Below are positions 21,846 through 30,687 of a DNA stretch of 64,000 nucleotides, one piece after another. This DNA is from Embleya sp040629175 (lineage in GTDB: Bacteria; Actinomycetota; Actinomycetes; Streptomycetales; Streptomycetaceae): positions 81,625 through 145,624 of the forward strand of contig NZ_JBEXUX010000021.1 in NCBI RefSeq assembly GCF_040629175.1, in the 5' to 3' direction. The notes below the pieces were generated by a model. That model was not told the origin of the DNA. It saw only the letters and a program-made list of their open reading frames with translations, and did not search any database. The position numbers and the translations under genes were made by a program. The stretch's first letter is position 1. Each line of letters starts with the position of its first letter.

Positions 21846-24578
21846 GTGGAGCCCACCGACACCGCAGATCCGCCGGCGAAGCCCCCCGAGCACTGGGAGG
21901 CCGACGTCGTCCTGCGCGACGGCGCGACCGCCCATGTGCGCCCGGTCGGCCCGGATGACGCCGGCCGCCTCGTGGACTTCTACGCGCGCGTCTCGGCCGA
22001 GTCGAAGTACCTGCGCTTCTTCACGCCCTACCCCCGACTGTCCGACCGCGACGTCCGACACTTCACCACCCACGACTGGGTGGACCGGGTGGGTCTGGGA
22101 CTGTTCGTCGGCGACGAGATGGTCGCCATCGTGCGCTACGACCGGATCGGTCCGGACGGGCGCGCGGTGCGCACCGGCCCGCAGGGCCGCTCCTCCACCG
22201 CCGAGGTGGCCTTCCTGGTCCAGGACGACCAACAGGGCCGCGGCGTCGCGTCGGTCCTGCTCGAACACATCGCCGCGGTCGCCCGCGAGCGCGGCATCCG
22301 CCGTTTCGTGGCCGACGTACTGCCCTCCAACCGCCGGATGGTCACGGTGTTCACCGAGGCCGGCTACACCCAACAGTCCGCGTTCGAGGACGGTGTGGTC
22401 CGGCTCACCCTGGAACTCGCGCCCACCGAGACCTCGCTGGGCGTGATGCTCGGGCGCGAGCACCGGGCCGAGGCGCGTTCGATCGCCCGCCTGCTCACCC
22501 CGCGCTCGGTCGCGGTGATCGGCGCCAGCCGACACGAGGGCACGGTCGGCAACACCCTGCTGGCCAACCTGCGCGCCGGCGAGTTCACCGGCGACCTGTA
22601 CGCGGTCAACCCGAAGGCGGGCAGCGAGCCGATCGACGGCGTGCCGACCTACGCCTCGGTCCTGGACATCCCCGGGGACGTGGACCTGGCCCTGGTGGCG
22701 GTCCCGGCGGACGCGGTGCGCCAGGTGGTCGAACAGTGCGGGCGCAAGGGCGTACACGGCCTGGTCGTGGTCTCCTCCGGCTTCGCCGAGACCGGCCCCG
22801 AGGGTCGGGACCGCCAGCGGCGTCTGGTCCGCGCCGCCCGCCGGCGCGGCATGCGGGTGATCGGACCGAACTGCCTGGGCGTGCTCAACACCGACCCGGA
22901 CCTGCTGGTCAACGCGAGCCTGTCGCCCCGGATGCCGCGCCGCGGCCGGGTGGGCATGTTCGCCCAGTCGGGCGCGCTGGGCATCGCCATCCTGGAGTCC
23001 ACCGTGAGCCGGGGCATCGGCCTGTCCACGTTCGTGTCGGCGGGCAACCGCGCCGACGTCTCCGGCAACGACCTGTTGCAGTACTGGGAGGACGACCCGG
23101 CCACCGACGTCGTCCTGCTGCACCTGGAATCGATCGGCAACCCGCGCAAGTTCACCCGGCTCGCCCGACGCGTCTCCCGGGCCAAGCCGGTGGTCGCGGT
23201 CAAGTCCGGACGGCACACCCAGGGCGTCCCACTCGGGCACGTCACCCGCACCCTGACCCTGCCCGACTCGGCGGTCGACGCACTCTTTCGGCAGGCGGGC
23301 GTGATCCGCGTGCCCACCGTCGCCGAACTCTTCGACGTGGGCCAACTGCTCGCCTACCAACCACTACCCGCCGGCGACCGGATCGCGATCATCGGCAACT
23401 CCGACTCGCTGGGCCTGCTCACCCAGGACGCGTGCGCCAGCGCGGGCCTGAACCCGCGGCGCCCGGTCGACCTGACCACCTCCGCGACCGCCGACGACTT
23501 CCGCGACGCGCTCGCCGAAGCACTGGCCGACCCCGAGACGGACGCGGTGATCACGGTGTTCATCCCGCCGCTGACCACCTCCGGCGACGAGGTGGCGAGC
23601 ACGATCGCGGAAATGGCCGGACAGGCGGCGGAGATCGGCAAACCGCTGCTGACCACCTACCTCGCCCACGAGGGCCTGCCCACCCAACTGCGCCGCCTGG
23701 ACGCGGACGGGGTGCCCGCGCTCGGCTCGGTGCCCTCCTACCCGGCCCCGGAGAACGCGGTCCGCGCCCTCGCCGAGGTGGTGCGCTACGCCGCGTGGCG
23801 CCGCCGGCCCACCGGCTCGGTGCCCGAACACCCCGACGTACGCACCGACCAGGCCCGCGCGCTGGTCCGGGCCCGACTCGGCGCGGCGGACGCGGTGGGC
23901 CTGTCCCCGGCGGACGCCGCCGACCTGCTGGACTGCTACGGCGTCCGGCTGCTGCCCGCGGTGCGGGTGGACAGCGAGGACGCGGCGATCCGCGCGGCGA
24001 CCGAACTGGGTTACCCGGTCGCGCTCAAGACGATCGCCGAACATCTGCGGCACCGGGTGGACGTGGACGGGGTGCGCCTGGACATCGGCGCGGAGGCCGG
24101 ACTGCGCCGGGTGTTCCGGGAGATGACCGCCCGCCTGGGCGGCCCGGACCAGGCCCGACTGGTGGTGCAGTCGATGGCGCCGCACGGGATCGCGACCGAC
24201 CTCGGGCTGACCTACGACGAATCGTTCGGCGCGGTGCTCACCTTCGGGCTGGCCGGGCCGGCCACCGAACTCCTGGGCGACGTGGCACACCGACTGGTGC
24301 CCGCCACCGACCAGGACGTGGCGGATCTGGTCCGCGAAGTCCGGGCGGCACCGATGTTGTTCGGCTACCGCGGCGCCCGGCCGGTGGACGTGTCGGCGCT
24401 GGAGGACGTCCTGCTGCGGCTGTCCCGGCTGGCCGACGACCTGCCGCAGGTGACGTCGGTCGCGCTGAACCCGGTGGTGGTGGCGGCCGAGGGCGCACAC
24501 GTGCTGGGCGCGCAGATCCGCCTGTCCCGTCCGCCCGCCCGCACCGACCTGGGCCCCAGGTCACTGTCCCGACCGTAG
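21846..24578 (+). CDS. GNAT acetyltransferase fused to NDP-forming acyl-CoA synthetase domains (Pat-like)
   Basis: 910-residue cytoplasmic fusion. An N-terminal GNAT domain (about residues 20-195; acetyl-CoA loop near QDDQQGRGVASVLLEHI) precedes an NDP-forming acyl-CoA synthetase module: CoA-binding domain (RSVAVIGASRHEGTVGNTLL), succinyl-CoA-synthetase-like domains (GPNCLGVLN, MFAQSGALG) and an ATP-grasp-like end (LDCYGVRLLPAVRVDSE onward). Enterobacterial Pat protein-lysine acetyltransferase has these modules in the opposite order. Where active synthetases carry a phosphohistidine in SHTG, this protein reads GHVTRT, so ligase activity is doubtful and a sensing role is possible. GTG 21846 is supported by a leaderless-type -10. 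Confidence 0.87.
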   Translation: MEPTDTADPPAKPPEHWEADVVLRDGATAHVRPVGPDDAGRLVDFYARVSAESKYLRFFTPYPRLSDRDVRHFTTHDWVDRVGLGLFVGDEMVAIVRYDRIGPDGRAVRTGPQGRSSTAEVAFLVQDDQQGRGVASVLLEHIAAVARERGIRRFVADVLPSNRRMVTVFTEAGYTQQSAFEDGVVRLTLELAPTETSLGVMLGREHRAEARSIARLLTPRSVAVIGASRHEGTVGNTLLANLRAGEFTGDLYAVNPKAGSEPIDGVPTYASVLDIPGDVDLALVAVPADAVRQVVEQCGRKGVHGLVVVSSGFAETGPEGRDRQRRLVRAARRRGMRVIGPNCLGVLNTDPDLLVNASLSPRMPRRGRVGMFAQSGALGIAILESTVSRGIGLSTFVSAGNRADVSGNDLLQYWEDDPATDVVLLHLESIGNPRKFTRLARRVSRAKPVVAVKSGRHTQGVPLGHVTRTLTLPDSAVDALFRQAGVIRVPTVAELFDVGQLLAYQPLPAGDRIAIIGNSDSLGLLTQDACASAGLNPRRPVDLTTSATADDFRDALAEALADPETDAVITVFIPPLTTSGDEVASTIAEMAGQAAEIGKPLLTTYLAHEGLPTQLRRLDADGVPALGSVPSYPAPENAVRALAEVVRYAAWRRRPTGSVPEHPDVRTDQARALVRARLGAADAVGLSPADAADLLDCYGVRLLPAVRVDSEDAAIRAATELGYPVALKTIAEHLRHRVDVDGVRLDIGAEAGLRRVFREMTARLGGPDQARLVVQSMAPHGIATDLGLTYDESFGAVLTFGLAGPATELLGDVAHRLVPATDQDVADLVREVRAAPMLFGYRGARPVDVSALEDVLLRLSRLADDLPQVTSVALNPVVVAAEGAHVLGAQIRLSRPPARTDLGPRSLSRP

Positions 24579-25162
24579 CGGCGATCGCTCCGGGGGCGGA
24601 CCCGCTCGCGCGGATCGACGCGAGAGCCGCACCCGTGGACATGTGGAACCGCCGCCGTACTCACATGCCACCCCGAGCTGTGGCACCTACGTACGACGGC
24701 GGCTCCAGGCCGGATCCGCTCCGCGGCATGCCCCTCCGCGCCTACCCTCCACATGGCTGCGCATTTCATGCCGTTCGACGCTCTCCGGACCGCGCCGCCC
24801 CGTGCCGGTCGTTTCCCCGAGTGTCCCCGGCGGTGAGGCGGTGTCACTCGTTCCCCCGCCCGGGGGCCCGAGTGCCGTGAGAGATCCACCGGCGCCACCG
24901 TGTCGACGGCGCGTCCCTGTTGCCCCGGTCGGGCCTCTCGAGAGATCAGTCAACCCCGCCGAGCCGCCCACCGGGAGGGCGCACGGAAGGCGCACGGTGG
25001 CGATCCGTAGAAGTGGTACCAACAGTGCGCATCCACCTCACCCGTTCGGGCCTGTCATTACGTCGACAAACCGTCACCATTGGGCAACGGCGTGTGCGCA
25101 ACCCGACCTTCACCCGGGGCGGATGGCGCACGTGCGCCCTCGGAGGTGCCAGGATGGGGGGT
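24579..25162. other. Structured intergenic region, no gene
   Basis: 584 bases without a supported gene. Two hairpins stand out. The first, at 24649-24702, has a 12-bp outer stem with one mismatch and an inner 6-bp stem TGCCAC/GTGGCA (24666-24671, 24680-24685), and may end the upstream transcript. The second, at 24845-24874, is CACTCG-TT-CCCCCG-CC-CGGGGG-CC-CGAGTG. The remaining sequence contains no clear promoter except the CAGGAT beside the next gene. A small RNA or long leader is possible but not shown. Confidence 0.45.
25150..25155 (+). promoter_or_regulatory. Leaderless-type -10 element of the DUF5998 gene
   Basis: CAGGAT ends 7 bases before ATG 25163. Confidence 0.45.
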
Positions 25163-25750
25163 ATGGCTAAGACCACCACCTCGACCCAGGGGCTGCGCAC
25201 GGCCATCGAGCGCAGCGGTTACTACCCGAGCCTCGTTGCCGACGCGGTCGAGTCCACGATCGGCACCGAGCCGGTCGACGCTTTCCTGGTGCACCAGGAG
25301 ACCACGTTCGATTCCAATGAGGTCCGCCGCCACATCACCGTTCTGGTGCTCACGCCAGGCCGTTTTCTGGTCAGCCACACCGACGAACACGCGCCGGACG
25401 ACACCTCGCCCACCCCTTACGCGACGACGTCCACCGAGACGGTGCGGATCGACCGACTGGAGTCGGTCGTGGTCAGTCGTGTCGTGGGCAACCCCGCCGA
25501 GTACGTTCCCGGGGCCCCGCCGCGCGAAGCCGTGCTCACCATCGGGTGGGGCGCGGTCGGCCGGATCGACCTCGAACCGGCCGGTTGTGCCGACCCGAAC
25601 TGTGAGGTCGACCACGGCTACACCGGTTCGCTGACCGCCGACGACCTCTCGCTGCGGGTCAGCGAAGCCGCCGACGGTCCCGAAGCGGTCGAGCGCACCC
25701 TCACGTTCGCCCGCGCGCTGTCCGAGGCAGTGGCCGGCATCAACCAGTGA
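25163..25750 (+). CDS. DUF5998 family protein
   Basis: 195-residue cytoplasmic protein of a family restricted to actinobacteria; function unknown. Conserved stretches are GLRTAIERSGYYPSLVADAV, FLVHQETTFDSNEVRRH, LVSHTDEH and a CADPNCEVDHGYTG segment with two cysteines and a histidine. ATG 25163 (AKTTTSTQGLR) matches the start I recall for homologues and lies 7 bases after a -10-like CAGGAT. ATG 25154, with GGAGG 7 bases upstream, is the alternative and adds three residues. Its stop overlaps the next gene's start by 4 bases (GTGA), so both belong to one transcript. Confidence 0.85.
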   Translation: MAKTTTSTQGLRTAIERSGYYPSLVADAVESTIGTEPVDAFLVHQETTFDSNEVRRHITVLVLTPGRFLVSHTDEHAPDDTSPTPYATTSTETVRIDRLESVVVSRVVGNPAEYVPGAPPREAVLTIGWGAVGRIDLEPAGCADPNCEVDHGYTGSLTADDLSLRVSEAADGPEAVERTLTFARALSEAVAGINQ

Positions 25751-26913
25751 GCGCTTCCGTCTGGTTCGACGAACAACCCCCGGTCCCGTTGCCTCGCTAC
25801 GGGACCGGGGCGTTGTCCGACCTGTTGCCCTCGATAGCCGCCTCCCTCGGCATGCCGGGGGAGGCGAACATCCTCGGCCTCGCGCCCGCCCGCGCGGCGT
25901 GCGTGTTCCTGATCGACGGCCTGGGCTGGGACCTGCTGCGGGCGCACCCGGTCGAGGCGCCGTATCTGCACTCGCTCCTGGGCACCTCGTTCGCGGGCAG
26001 CGGCCGGCCGCTGACGGCCGGCTTCCCGGCGACCACCGCGACCAGCCTCGCCTCCTTCGGCACCGGACTGACCCCCGGCGTGCACGGGTTGGTCGGCTAC
26101 TCCGTGGCGGTGCCCGGCGAGAACCGGCTGATGAACCAACTGCGTTGGGTCGACGACATCCGGCCGCGGGACTGGCAGCCGTACCCGAGCGTGCTGGAGC
26201 GGGCCGCCGCCGCCGGCATCCGGGTCGCGCAGGTCAACGACGTCATCTTCGAACACACCCCGCTGACCAAGGCGGTGCTCGACGGCGGCCGTTACGTCGG
26301 CGCCGAATTCGGCGACCCCAGAGTCCGCGGGGTGCACCGTCAACTCGCCCACCCCGGCCCGGTGCTGGTGTACACCTACGCCAGCGAGCTCGATCGGTGC
26401 GGCCACGGCATGGGCGTCGACTCGCCCGAGTGGCGGGCCGAACTGCGCCGGATCGACGGTGTCGTCCGGGCGATGGCCCAGGGGCTGCCCGCCGACTCGG
26501 TCCTGTACGTGACCGCCGACCACGGCATGGTCGACGTGGCCCCCGAGCAGCGCGTCGACGTGGACACCGACCCCGGCCTGTCCGCCGGCGTCGCCCTCCT
26601 GGGCGGCGAGTCCCGGGCCCGGCACATCTATACGCGGCCGGGTGCCACCAGGGACGTGCACGCGATCTGGGACGACATGCTCGGCGACCAGATGTGGGTG
26701 CTCACCCGCGACGAGGCGATCGAGTCCGGCTGGTTCGGGCCGGTCGTCGAGGACCGGGTGCGCGCGCGGATCGGCGACATCGTCGCGGCGGCCTTCGGCG
26801 ACATCGCGGTGGTGGCCTCCCGCCGCGAACCGGGCGAGTCGCGACTCACCGGCGTACACGGCTCGATGACCTCGGCCGAACAGTCGATCCCGCTTCTGGA
26901 GGTTCGCGCCTAG
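25747..26913 (+). CDS. Alkaline-phosphatase-superfamily nucleotide pyrophosphatase/phosphodiesterase
   Basis: 388-residue member of the NPP type of the alkaline phosphatase superfamily. Two-metal site motifs: Asp57 in FLIDGLGWD, the nucleophile Thr in FPATTATS (Thr96 or Thr97), the ELDRCGHGMG block, ADHGMVD, and the late GVHGSMT histidine. No signal peptide is evident, so it probably acts in the cytoplasm on a phosphodiester or pyrophosphate; the substrate is not known. It is translationally coupled to DUF5998. A very long hairpin follows the stop. Confidence 0.88.
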   Translation: MSASVWFDEQPPVPLPRYGTGALSDLLPSIAASLGMPGEANILGLAPARAACVFLIDGLGWDLLRAHPVEAPYLHSLLGTSFAGSGRPLTAGFPATTATSLASFGTGLTPGVHGLVGYSVAVPGENRLMNQLRWVDDIRPRDWQPYPSVLERAAAAGIRVAQVNDVIFEHTPLTKAVLDGGRYVGAEFGDPRVRGVHRQLAHPGPVLVYTYASELDRCGHGMGVDSPEWRAELRRIDGVVRAMAQGLPADSVLYVTADHGMVDVAPEQRVDVDTDPGLSAGVALLGGESRARHIYTRPGATRDVHAIWDDMLGDQMWVLTRDEAIESGWFGPVVEDRVRARIGDIVAAAFGDIAVVASRREPGESRLTGVHGSMTSAEQSIPLLEVRA

Positions 26914-26933
26914 GGCGCGGCTTCAGGGCCCGC

Positions 26934-26983
26934 TCATGCCGAAGGGGACGGTCTCCGCACGGAGACCGTCCCCTTCGGCATGA
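26934..26983. terminator. Very long bidirectional terminator
   Basis: Perfect 23-bp stem (26934-26956 with 26961-26983) closed by a GCAC loop, between the phosphodiesterase gene and the convergent 28-residue gene. It is the longest perfect hairpin in the window. Confidence 0.9.
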
Positions 26984-26995
26984 ACCGGAGCCGGC

Positions 26996-27082
26996 TCAGG
27001 CCTGGTTGCGCTTCTTGGACACCACGAGCGCAACGCCCGCGGCGGCGGCGAGCAGCAGGACGATCTTGAACAGCTTGCCCAT
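26996..27082 (-). CDS. 28-residue single-pass membrane peptide
   Basis: Short gene encoding one predicted transmembrane helix (KIVLLLAAAAGVALVV) between a Lys-containing start and a basic tail (SKKRNQA). ATG 27082 has AGGGGG about 9 bases upstream, and a strong terminator follows 13 bases after the stop. The codon third positions are G/C-biased like neighbouring genes. It recalls the small DLW-39-type actinobacterial membrane proteins but lacks their C-terminal DLW motif, so no family is assigned. Confidence 0.6.
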   Translation of the reverse strand: MGKLFKIVLLLAAAAGVALVVSKKRNQA

Positions 27083-27319
27083 GAAAATGGACCCCCTCGA
27101 TGGTCGAACGAAGATGCGTCTCCCGACCGGGGAAGGCCGCGGGCGACGCGATCCGTGTGTACGTAGGCGCACGGGTACCCGCCGATCCCGGACCCCGTTT
27201 CCGGACGGGAGCCCGTCGAGCTCGACTCTACGTCACCTGTTTGGCTCAAGGGTGGAGTGGTTTCCGGTCGGAGTGGCGGGCCCGTTCGGGGTCTCGGTCG
27301 CGGATTCGGACCAGGCGGG

Positions 27320-28099
27320 CTATTGCGGATCATTCGGATTCGACGCCACCGCGATCACGTTGAACACCGCGCCCTGCGGATCCTGCACCGCGGCGACCCG
27401 ACCGTACGGCGACTCCTCCGGACCGCGCAGCACCTTGCCGCCCAGCTCGTCCACCCGGTCCACCGTCTCGTCCGCGTCGCGCACCGCGAAGTACGTGGCC
27501 CAGTGCGGTGGCGGGCCGTTGCGTCCGCCCGCCACGCCGCCGCGCAACTCGCCGTCGACGTGGAACGTCGCGTAGTCGAAGTCGGCGTCGGACATGTCCT
27601 CGTAGGTGAAGCCGAACACCGCCGCGTAGAACTCCTTGGCCTGCGGGCCGTCCGGTGTGTACAGCTCGTTCCACACCACCGCGCCGGGCTCGTTGATCAC
27701 CCCCGCGCCGTTGTGGTCGCCCGCCTGCCAGACGCCGAACACGCCACCCGTGCGGTCGGCGGCCACCGCCATCCGGCCGAACGTGCGCACGTCCATCGGC
27801 GGCACCAGCACGGTGCCGCCGGCCACGCGGACCCGCTCGATCACCGCGTCCGTGTCGTCCGCGGCGAGGTAGGTGGTCCAGGCGACGGGCCCCTCCTGTT
27901 CGGGCGGGCGACCCAGCAGGCCGGCGACCGGTCGCCCGCCGAGCGTGCAGGTCGTGTAGTGACCCACGTCGGCCGGCCCGATCTCCCCGGCCCAGCCGAA
28001 CAAACCGCGATAAAAGGCCAGTCCGGCCGCGACATCGGGCACGCCCAGATCCACCCAGCACGGTACGCCGGTGGGATACCGCGAGGTCCACTCGCTCAT
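27320..28099 (-). CDS. Double VOC-domain protein (CFP-30/glyoxalase-like)
   Basis: 259 residues with two vicinal-oxygen-chelate domains in tandem, one beginning TGVPCWVDLGVPDVAAGLAF and the other GAVVWNELYTPDGPQAKEF. The second ends in DPQGAVFNVI. Proteins of this layout are widespread in actinobacteria, and a hydroxylase label is often attached without proof. ATG 28099 has GGGAGG 5 bases upstream. It is divergent from the sulfurtransferase gene. Confidence 0.85.
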   Translation of the reverse strand: MSEWTSRYPTGVPCWVDLGVPDVAAGLAFYRGLFGWAGEIGPADVGHYTTCTLGGRPVAGLLGRPPEQEGPVAWTTYLAADDTDAVIERVRVAGGTVLVPPMDVRTFGRMAVAADRTGGVFGVWQAGDHNGAGVINEPGAVVWNELYTPDGPQAKEFYAAVFGFTYEDMSDADFDYATFHVDGELRGGVAGGRNGPPPHWATYFAVRDADETVDRVDELGGKVLRGPEESPYGRVAAVQDPQGAVFNVIAVASNPNDPQ

Positions 28100-28196
28100 C
28101 ACTGCCTCCCGGGGCAGACGCCGACAATTGGGGACGATCCGAATCGATGCTGCCACCGGGGTCGGACATGTGCTCGTCGGTGGGCGCCGCACGAGG

Positions 28197-28202
28197 CAGG
28201 AT
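28197..28202 (+). promoter_or_regulatory. Leaderless-type -10 element of the sulfurtransferase gene
   Basis: CAGGAT ends 6 bases before ATG 28209. The same bases could act as a weak ribosome binding site. Confidence 0.4.
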
Positions 28203-28208
28203 GCCGGT

Positions 28209-29051
28209 ATGAGTTCCCTGATCGAGGCGGCCGACCTGGCCGCCGCCCTCGACGGTTCGTCGCCACCGCTGGTGCTCGACGTCACCTGGCAGCTCGGCGG
28301 TCCGCCCGGCATCGACTCCTATCGGGTCGCCCACGTGCCGGGGGCCCGCTTCGTCGACCTCGCCACCGAGTTGTCCGGCCCGCACACGCCCACCGGTACC
28401 GGGGGCCGCCATCCGATGCCGGAACCGGGCGCGTTCGGCGCGGCCATGCGCCGACTGGGCATCGCCGCGGCGACCGACGTGGTCGTCTACGACGCGGGCC
28501 AGAGCGTCGCCGCGGCGCGGGCGTGGTGGCTGCTGCGCTACTTCGGCCACGATCGGGTGCGGGTGCTCGACGGCGGCTTCGCGGCTTGGACGGCGGAGCA
28601 CCTGCCGGTCACCGACGTGGTGCCGGAGCCTGCCGAGCCCGGCACGTTCGTCCCGCGTCCGGGCGAGATGTCGCGGCTGGACGCGCAGGAGGCCGCGGCG
28701 TTCGTGGCCGCCGGCGGCGTGTTGCTCGACGCCCGCGCCGGTGAGCGCTTCCGCGGCGAGAGCGAGCCGATCGACGCGAAGGCGGGTCACATCCCCGGCG
28801 CGGTCAGCGCGCCCGCGACCGAGTACACGCACGCCGACGGCCGCTTTCGCGAACCCGCCGAGCTCAAGGAGTACTTCGCGGCCCGGGGCGCGGTGCCCGG
28901 GGCGCGGGTCGCCGCGTACTGCGGCTCCGGCGCGACCGCCGCGCACGAGGTGCTCGCGCTGTCCCTGGCCGGCATCCCGGCCGGCCTGTACGCGGGATCC
29001 TGGAGCGACTGGATCACCGACCCCCGGCGCCCGGTGGCCACCGGCGAGTAG
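28209..29051 (+). CDS. Thiosulfate/3-mercaptopyruvate sulfurtransferase (tandem rhodanese)
   Basis: 280-residue cytoplasmic enzyme of two rhodanese domains. The N-terminal domain is inactive (the loop reads YDAGQSVAAAR). The C-terminal domain carries the catalytic Cys238 in AAYCGSGATAAH, which takes up sulfane sulfur as a persulfide and passes it to an acceptor. CGSG-type loops are typical of 3-mercaptopyruvate sulfurtransferases, whereas classical thiosulfate enzymes have CRKG-type loops; the donor is thus inferred. The conserved VAHVPGARFVDLATELS marks the family. It is convergent with sepH across a terminator. Confidence 0.9.
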   Translation: MSSLIEAADLAAALDGSSPPLVLDVTWQLGGPPGIDSYRVAHVPGARFVDLATELSGPHTPTGTGGRHPMPEPGAFGAAMRRLGIAAATDVVVYDAGQSVAAARAWWLLRYFGHDRVRVLDGGFAAWTAEHLPVTDVVPEPAEPGTFVPRPGEMSRLDAQEAAAFVAAGGVLLDARAGERFRGESEPIDAKAGHIPGAVSAPATEYTHADGRFREPAELKEYFAARGAVPGARVAAYCGSGATAAHEVLALSLAGIPAGLYAGSWSDWITDPRRPVATGE

Positions 29052-29086
29052 CGGGCCCGGTGGGCCGCCGCACGAGCACGGAAAAC

Positions 29087-29123
29087 GCGGGAGCCGAGGG
29101 TCCGTCGGACCCTCGGCTCCCGC
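29087..29123. terminator. Bidirectional terminator between sulfurtransferase and sepH
   Basis: Perfect 17-bp stem (29087-29103 with 29107-29123) and a 3-base loop, between convergent genes. Confidence 0.9.
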
Positions 29124-29141
29124 GGTCTGCGTACGCGTCGA

Positions 29142-30233
29142 TCACTCCCGGCGTTTGCGCCTGCTCCCGAACACGATCTCGTCCCAACTGGGCACCGTCG
29201 CCCGGCGGCCGGGACGCACGCCGTCGGCCTCGGCCTGCCGGTCGGTGCTGCCGACCAGCCGCTCGCGGTGCGGGCCGACCACGCCGCGTGGCACCAGGAC
29301 GTTCTCGTAGGCGCTGCCCGCGCCCGCCGCCGCGGCGGGCGCCTGGGTCTCCTCTTCCTCGATCGGTTCGGCGCGCTCCGGGCGCTCCGCCCGCTCGACG
29401 CGTTCGATTCGCTCGGGGCGCTCGCCGCGTTCGATCCGTTCCGGGCGCTCCGCCCGCTCGGACCGCTCGATGCTGCCCACCCGCGGGCGTTCGGCCAGTG
29501 CGGTCACGTCGATGCGCATCGGACCGGGGGAGACCGACTGGGTCTGCGGTTCGCCGCGCAGCCCCGGGACCGCGTCCAGCAGGCTGGTGATCGCGTCGTC
29601 GTCGCTCTCGCGCGGGATGGTGGCCAGGCGCGGTCGAAACGGGAACGGGGTCTCGGACGCCGCCGGGTGCTCGCCGATCAGCGAACGAGCCTCGTCGTCG
29701 TTGGTGGTGACCAGTCGCCGGGGCGGGTCGAAGCTCCAACTCGCCGAGCGCATCTCGCCGTCGGCGCGGTAGAGCAGCAGGATCTCCCAGCTGCCGTCGT
29801 CGCGTCGCCACGAATCCCACTGCACCGACTCGGAGTCCGCGCCGCGCAGGTGCAGGCGTTCGGTGACGATCTCGCCGAGCAGCGGACCGGTGGTCTCGCC
29901 CTGCCGGCGGATGGGTGTCTTGCGGGCGCGCTCGGCCATGAAGGCGCGTTCGGCGAGCACCGGACCCTCGAAGCGCCGCACGCGGTCGACCGGGATGCCG
30001 GCGAGCTGTGCGACCTCCTCCGCGGTGGCACCGGCCCTTATCCGGGCCTGGATGTCACGCGGACGCAGTTGGCTCTCGACTTCGATCTCGATCTGGCCGA
30101 GCCTGGCGCGGTCGCCCCTGACGGCGGCACGAAGCCGTTCGTCGATGGGCAACATGTACTCGGTGCCGTCGGCAGCCTTCAGCACCAACCGTGTGCCGTC
30201 GTTGCTGACGGCCACGACACGCAGTTCGGGCAT
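29142..30233 (-). CDS. sepH: Septation protein SepH (DUF3071)
   Basis: 363-residue cell-division protein. In Streptomyces and mycobacteria SepH binds FtsZ and promotes its assembly at division sites. The N-terminal DUF3071 domain (ELRVVAVSNDGTRLVLK onward) includes a helix-turn-helix-like segment (RPRDIQARIRAGATAEEVAQ). A long charged region follows, with many Glu-Arg repeats (RPERIERGERPERIERVER), and the tail is a short conserved TVPSWDEIVFGSRRKRR. ATG 30233 has GGGAGG 5 bases upstream. Position and domain order fit SCO5855. Confidence 0.92.
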   Translation of the reverse strand: MPELRVVAVSNDGTRLVLKAADGTEYMLPIDERLRAAVRGDRARLGQIEIEVESQLRPRDIQARIRAGATAEEVAQLAGIPVDRVRRFEGPVLAERAFMAERARKTPIRRQGETTGPLLGEIVTERLHLRGADSESVQWDSWRRDDGSWEILLLYRADGEMRSASWSFDPPRRLVTTNDDEARSLIGEHPAASETPFPFRPRLATIPRESDDDAITSLLDAVPGLRGEPQTQSVSPGPMRIDVTALAERPRVGSIERSERAERPERIERGERPERIERVERAERPERAEPIEEEETQAPAAAAGAGSAYENVLVPRGVVGPHRERLVGSTDRQAEADGVRPGRRATVPSWDEIVFGSRRKRRE

Positions 30234-30687
30234 GGGGACCTCCCGGGTGGTGCCTGCCGACGTCACCTGCGTCGTTGCTCCCGCTACGAGTGTGACCTGC
30301 CCAGCCTTGACATGGCCACAACCTGACCGAGTTGTCCGGCGTGTCGGATTTATTACCTGACTGGCCGAATTGCCCTGGTTACACCATTTCGGGTAGATAC
30401 CTGGGCGGCGCCCCACCCTGACCTCTGCGGTCGGTCGTCTCCCCCTTCGCGCACAGGTCTTTCCGGAACCTCGCGTGAACAGTACTCCATTCGGGGGCTC
30501 TACCGGGACACACCGCGCCGCATCGGCGCGTCCCGTTCGGACGAGTCGTTTTCGGCCGTCCGGGGTGATGTCGATCACAAGATTGGGCCGATCGGAACGA
30601 TGTGGATGGGCCGTTCAGTCGTAACCAGGGTGAAGTCCTGTTTTTCATGATTAACCACCGTCCGAGTACGGACGGGCAAGGAAAGTG
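30234..30687. other. Intergenic region between sepH and a divergent membrane-protein gene
   Basis: 454 bases with no supported gene and the lowest local GC of the left half. It must hold both promoters. TTGACA at 30306-30311 on the plus strand is an ideal -35, but the bases 17 to 18 downstream are not a -10. No repeat or RNA structure stands out. Confidence 0.4.

Noticed and set aside
24845..24874. 6C RNA motif
   Set aside because: There is only one C-run hairpin, and the Cs are paired in the stem. The known motif has two hairpins with its own conserved bases.
22736..24880. Alternative frame overlapping the GNAT/acyl-CoA synthetase fusion
   Set aside because: The Arg/Pro/Gly-rich translation is a frame shadow; the fusion frame carries all domain motifs without interruption.
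30306..30311. TTGACA as a plus-strand promoter
   Set aside because: No -10-like hexamer at 16-19 bases, and the next gene starts 380 bases downstream.
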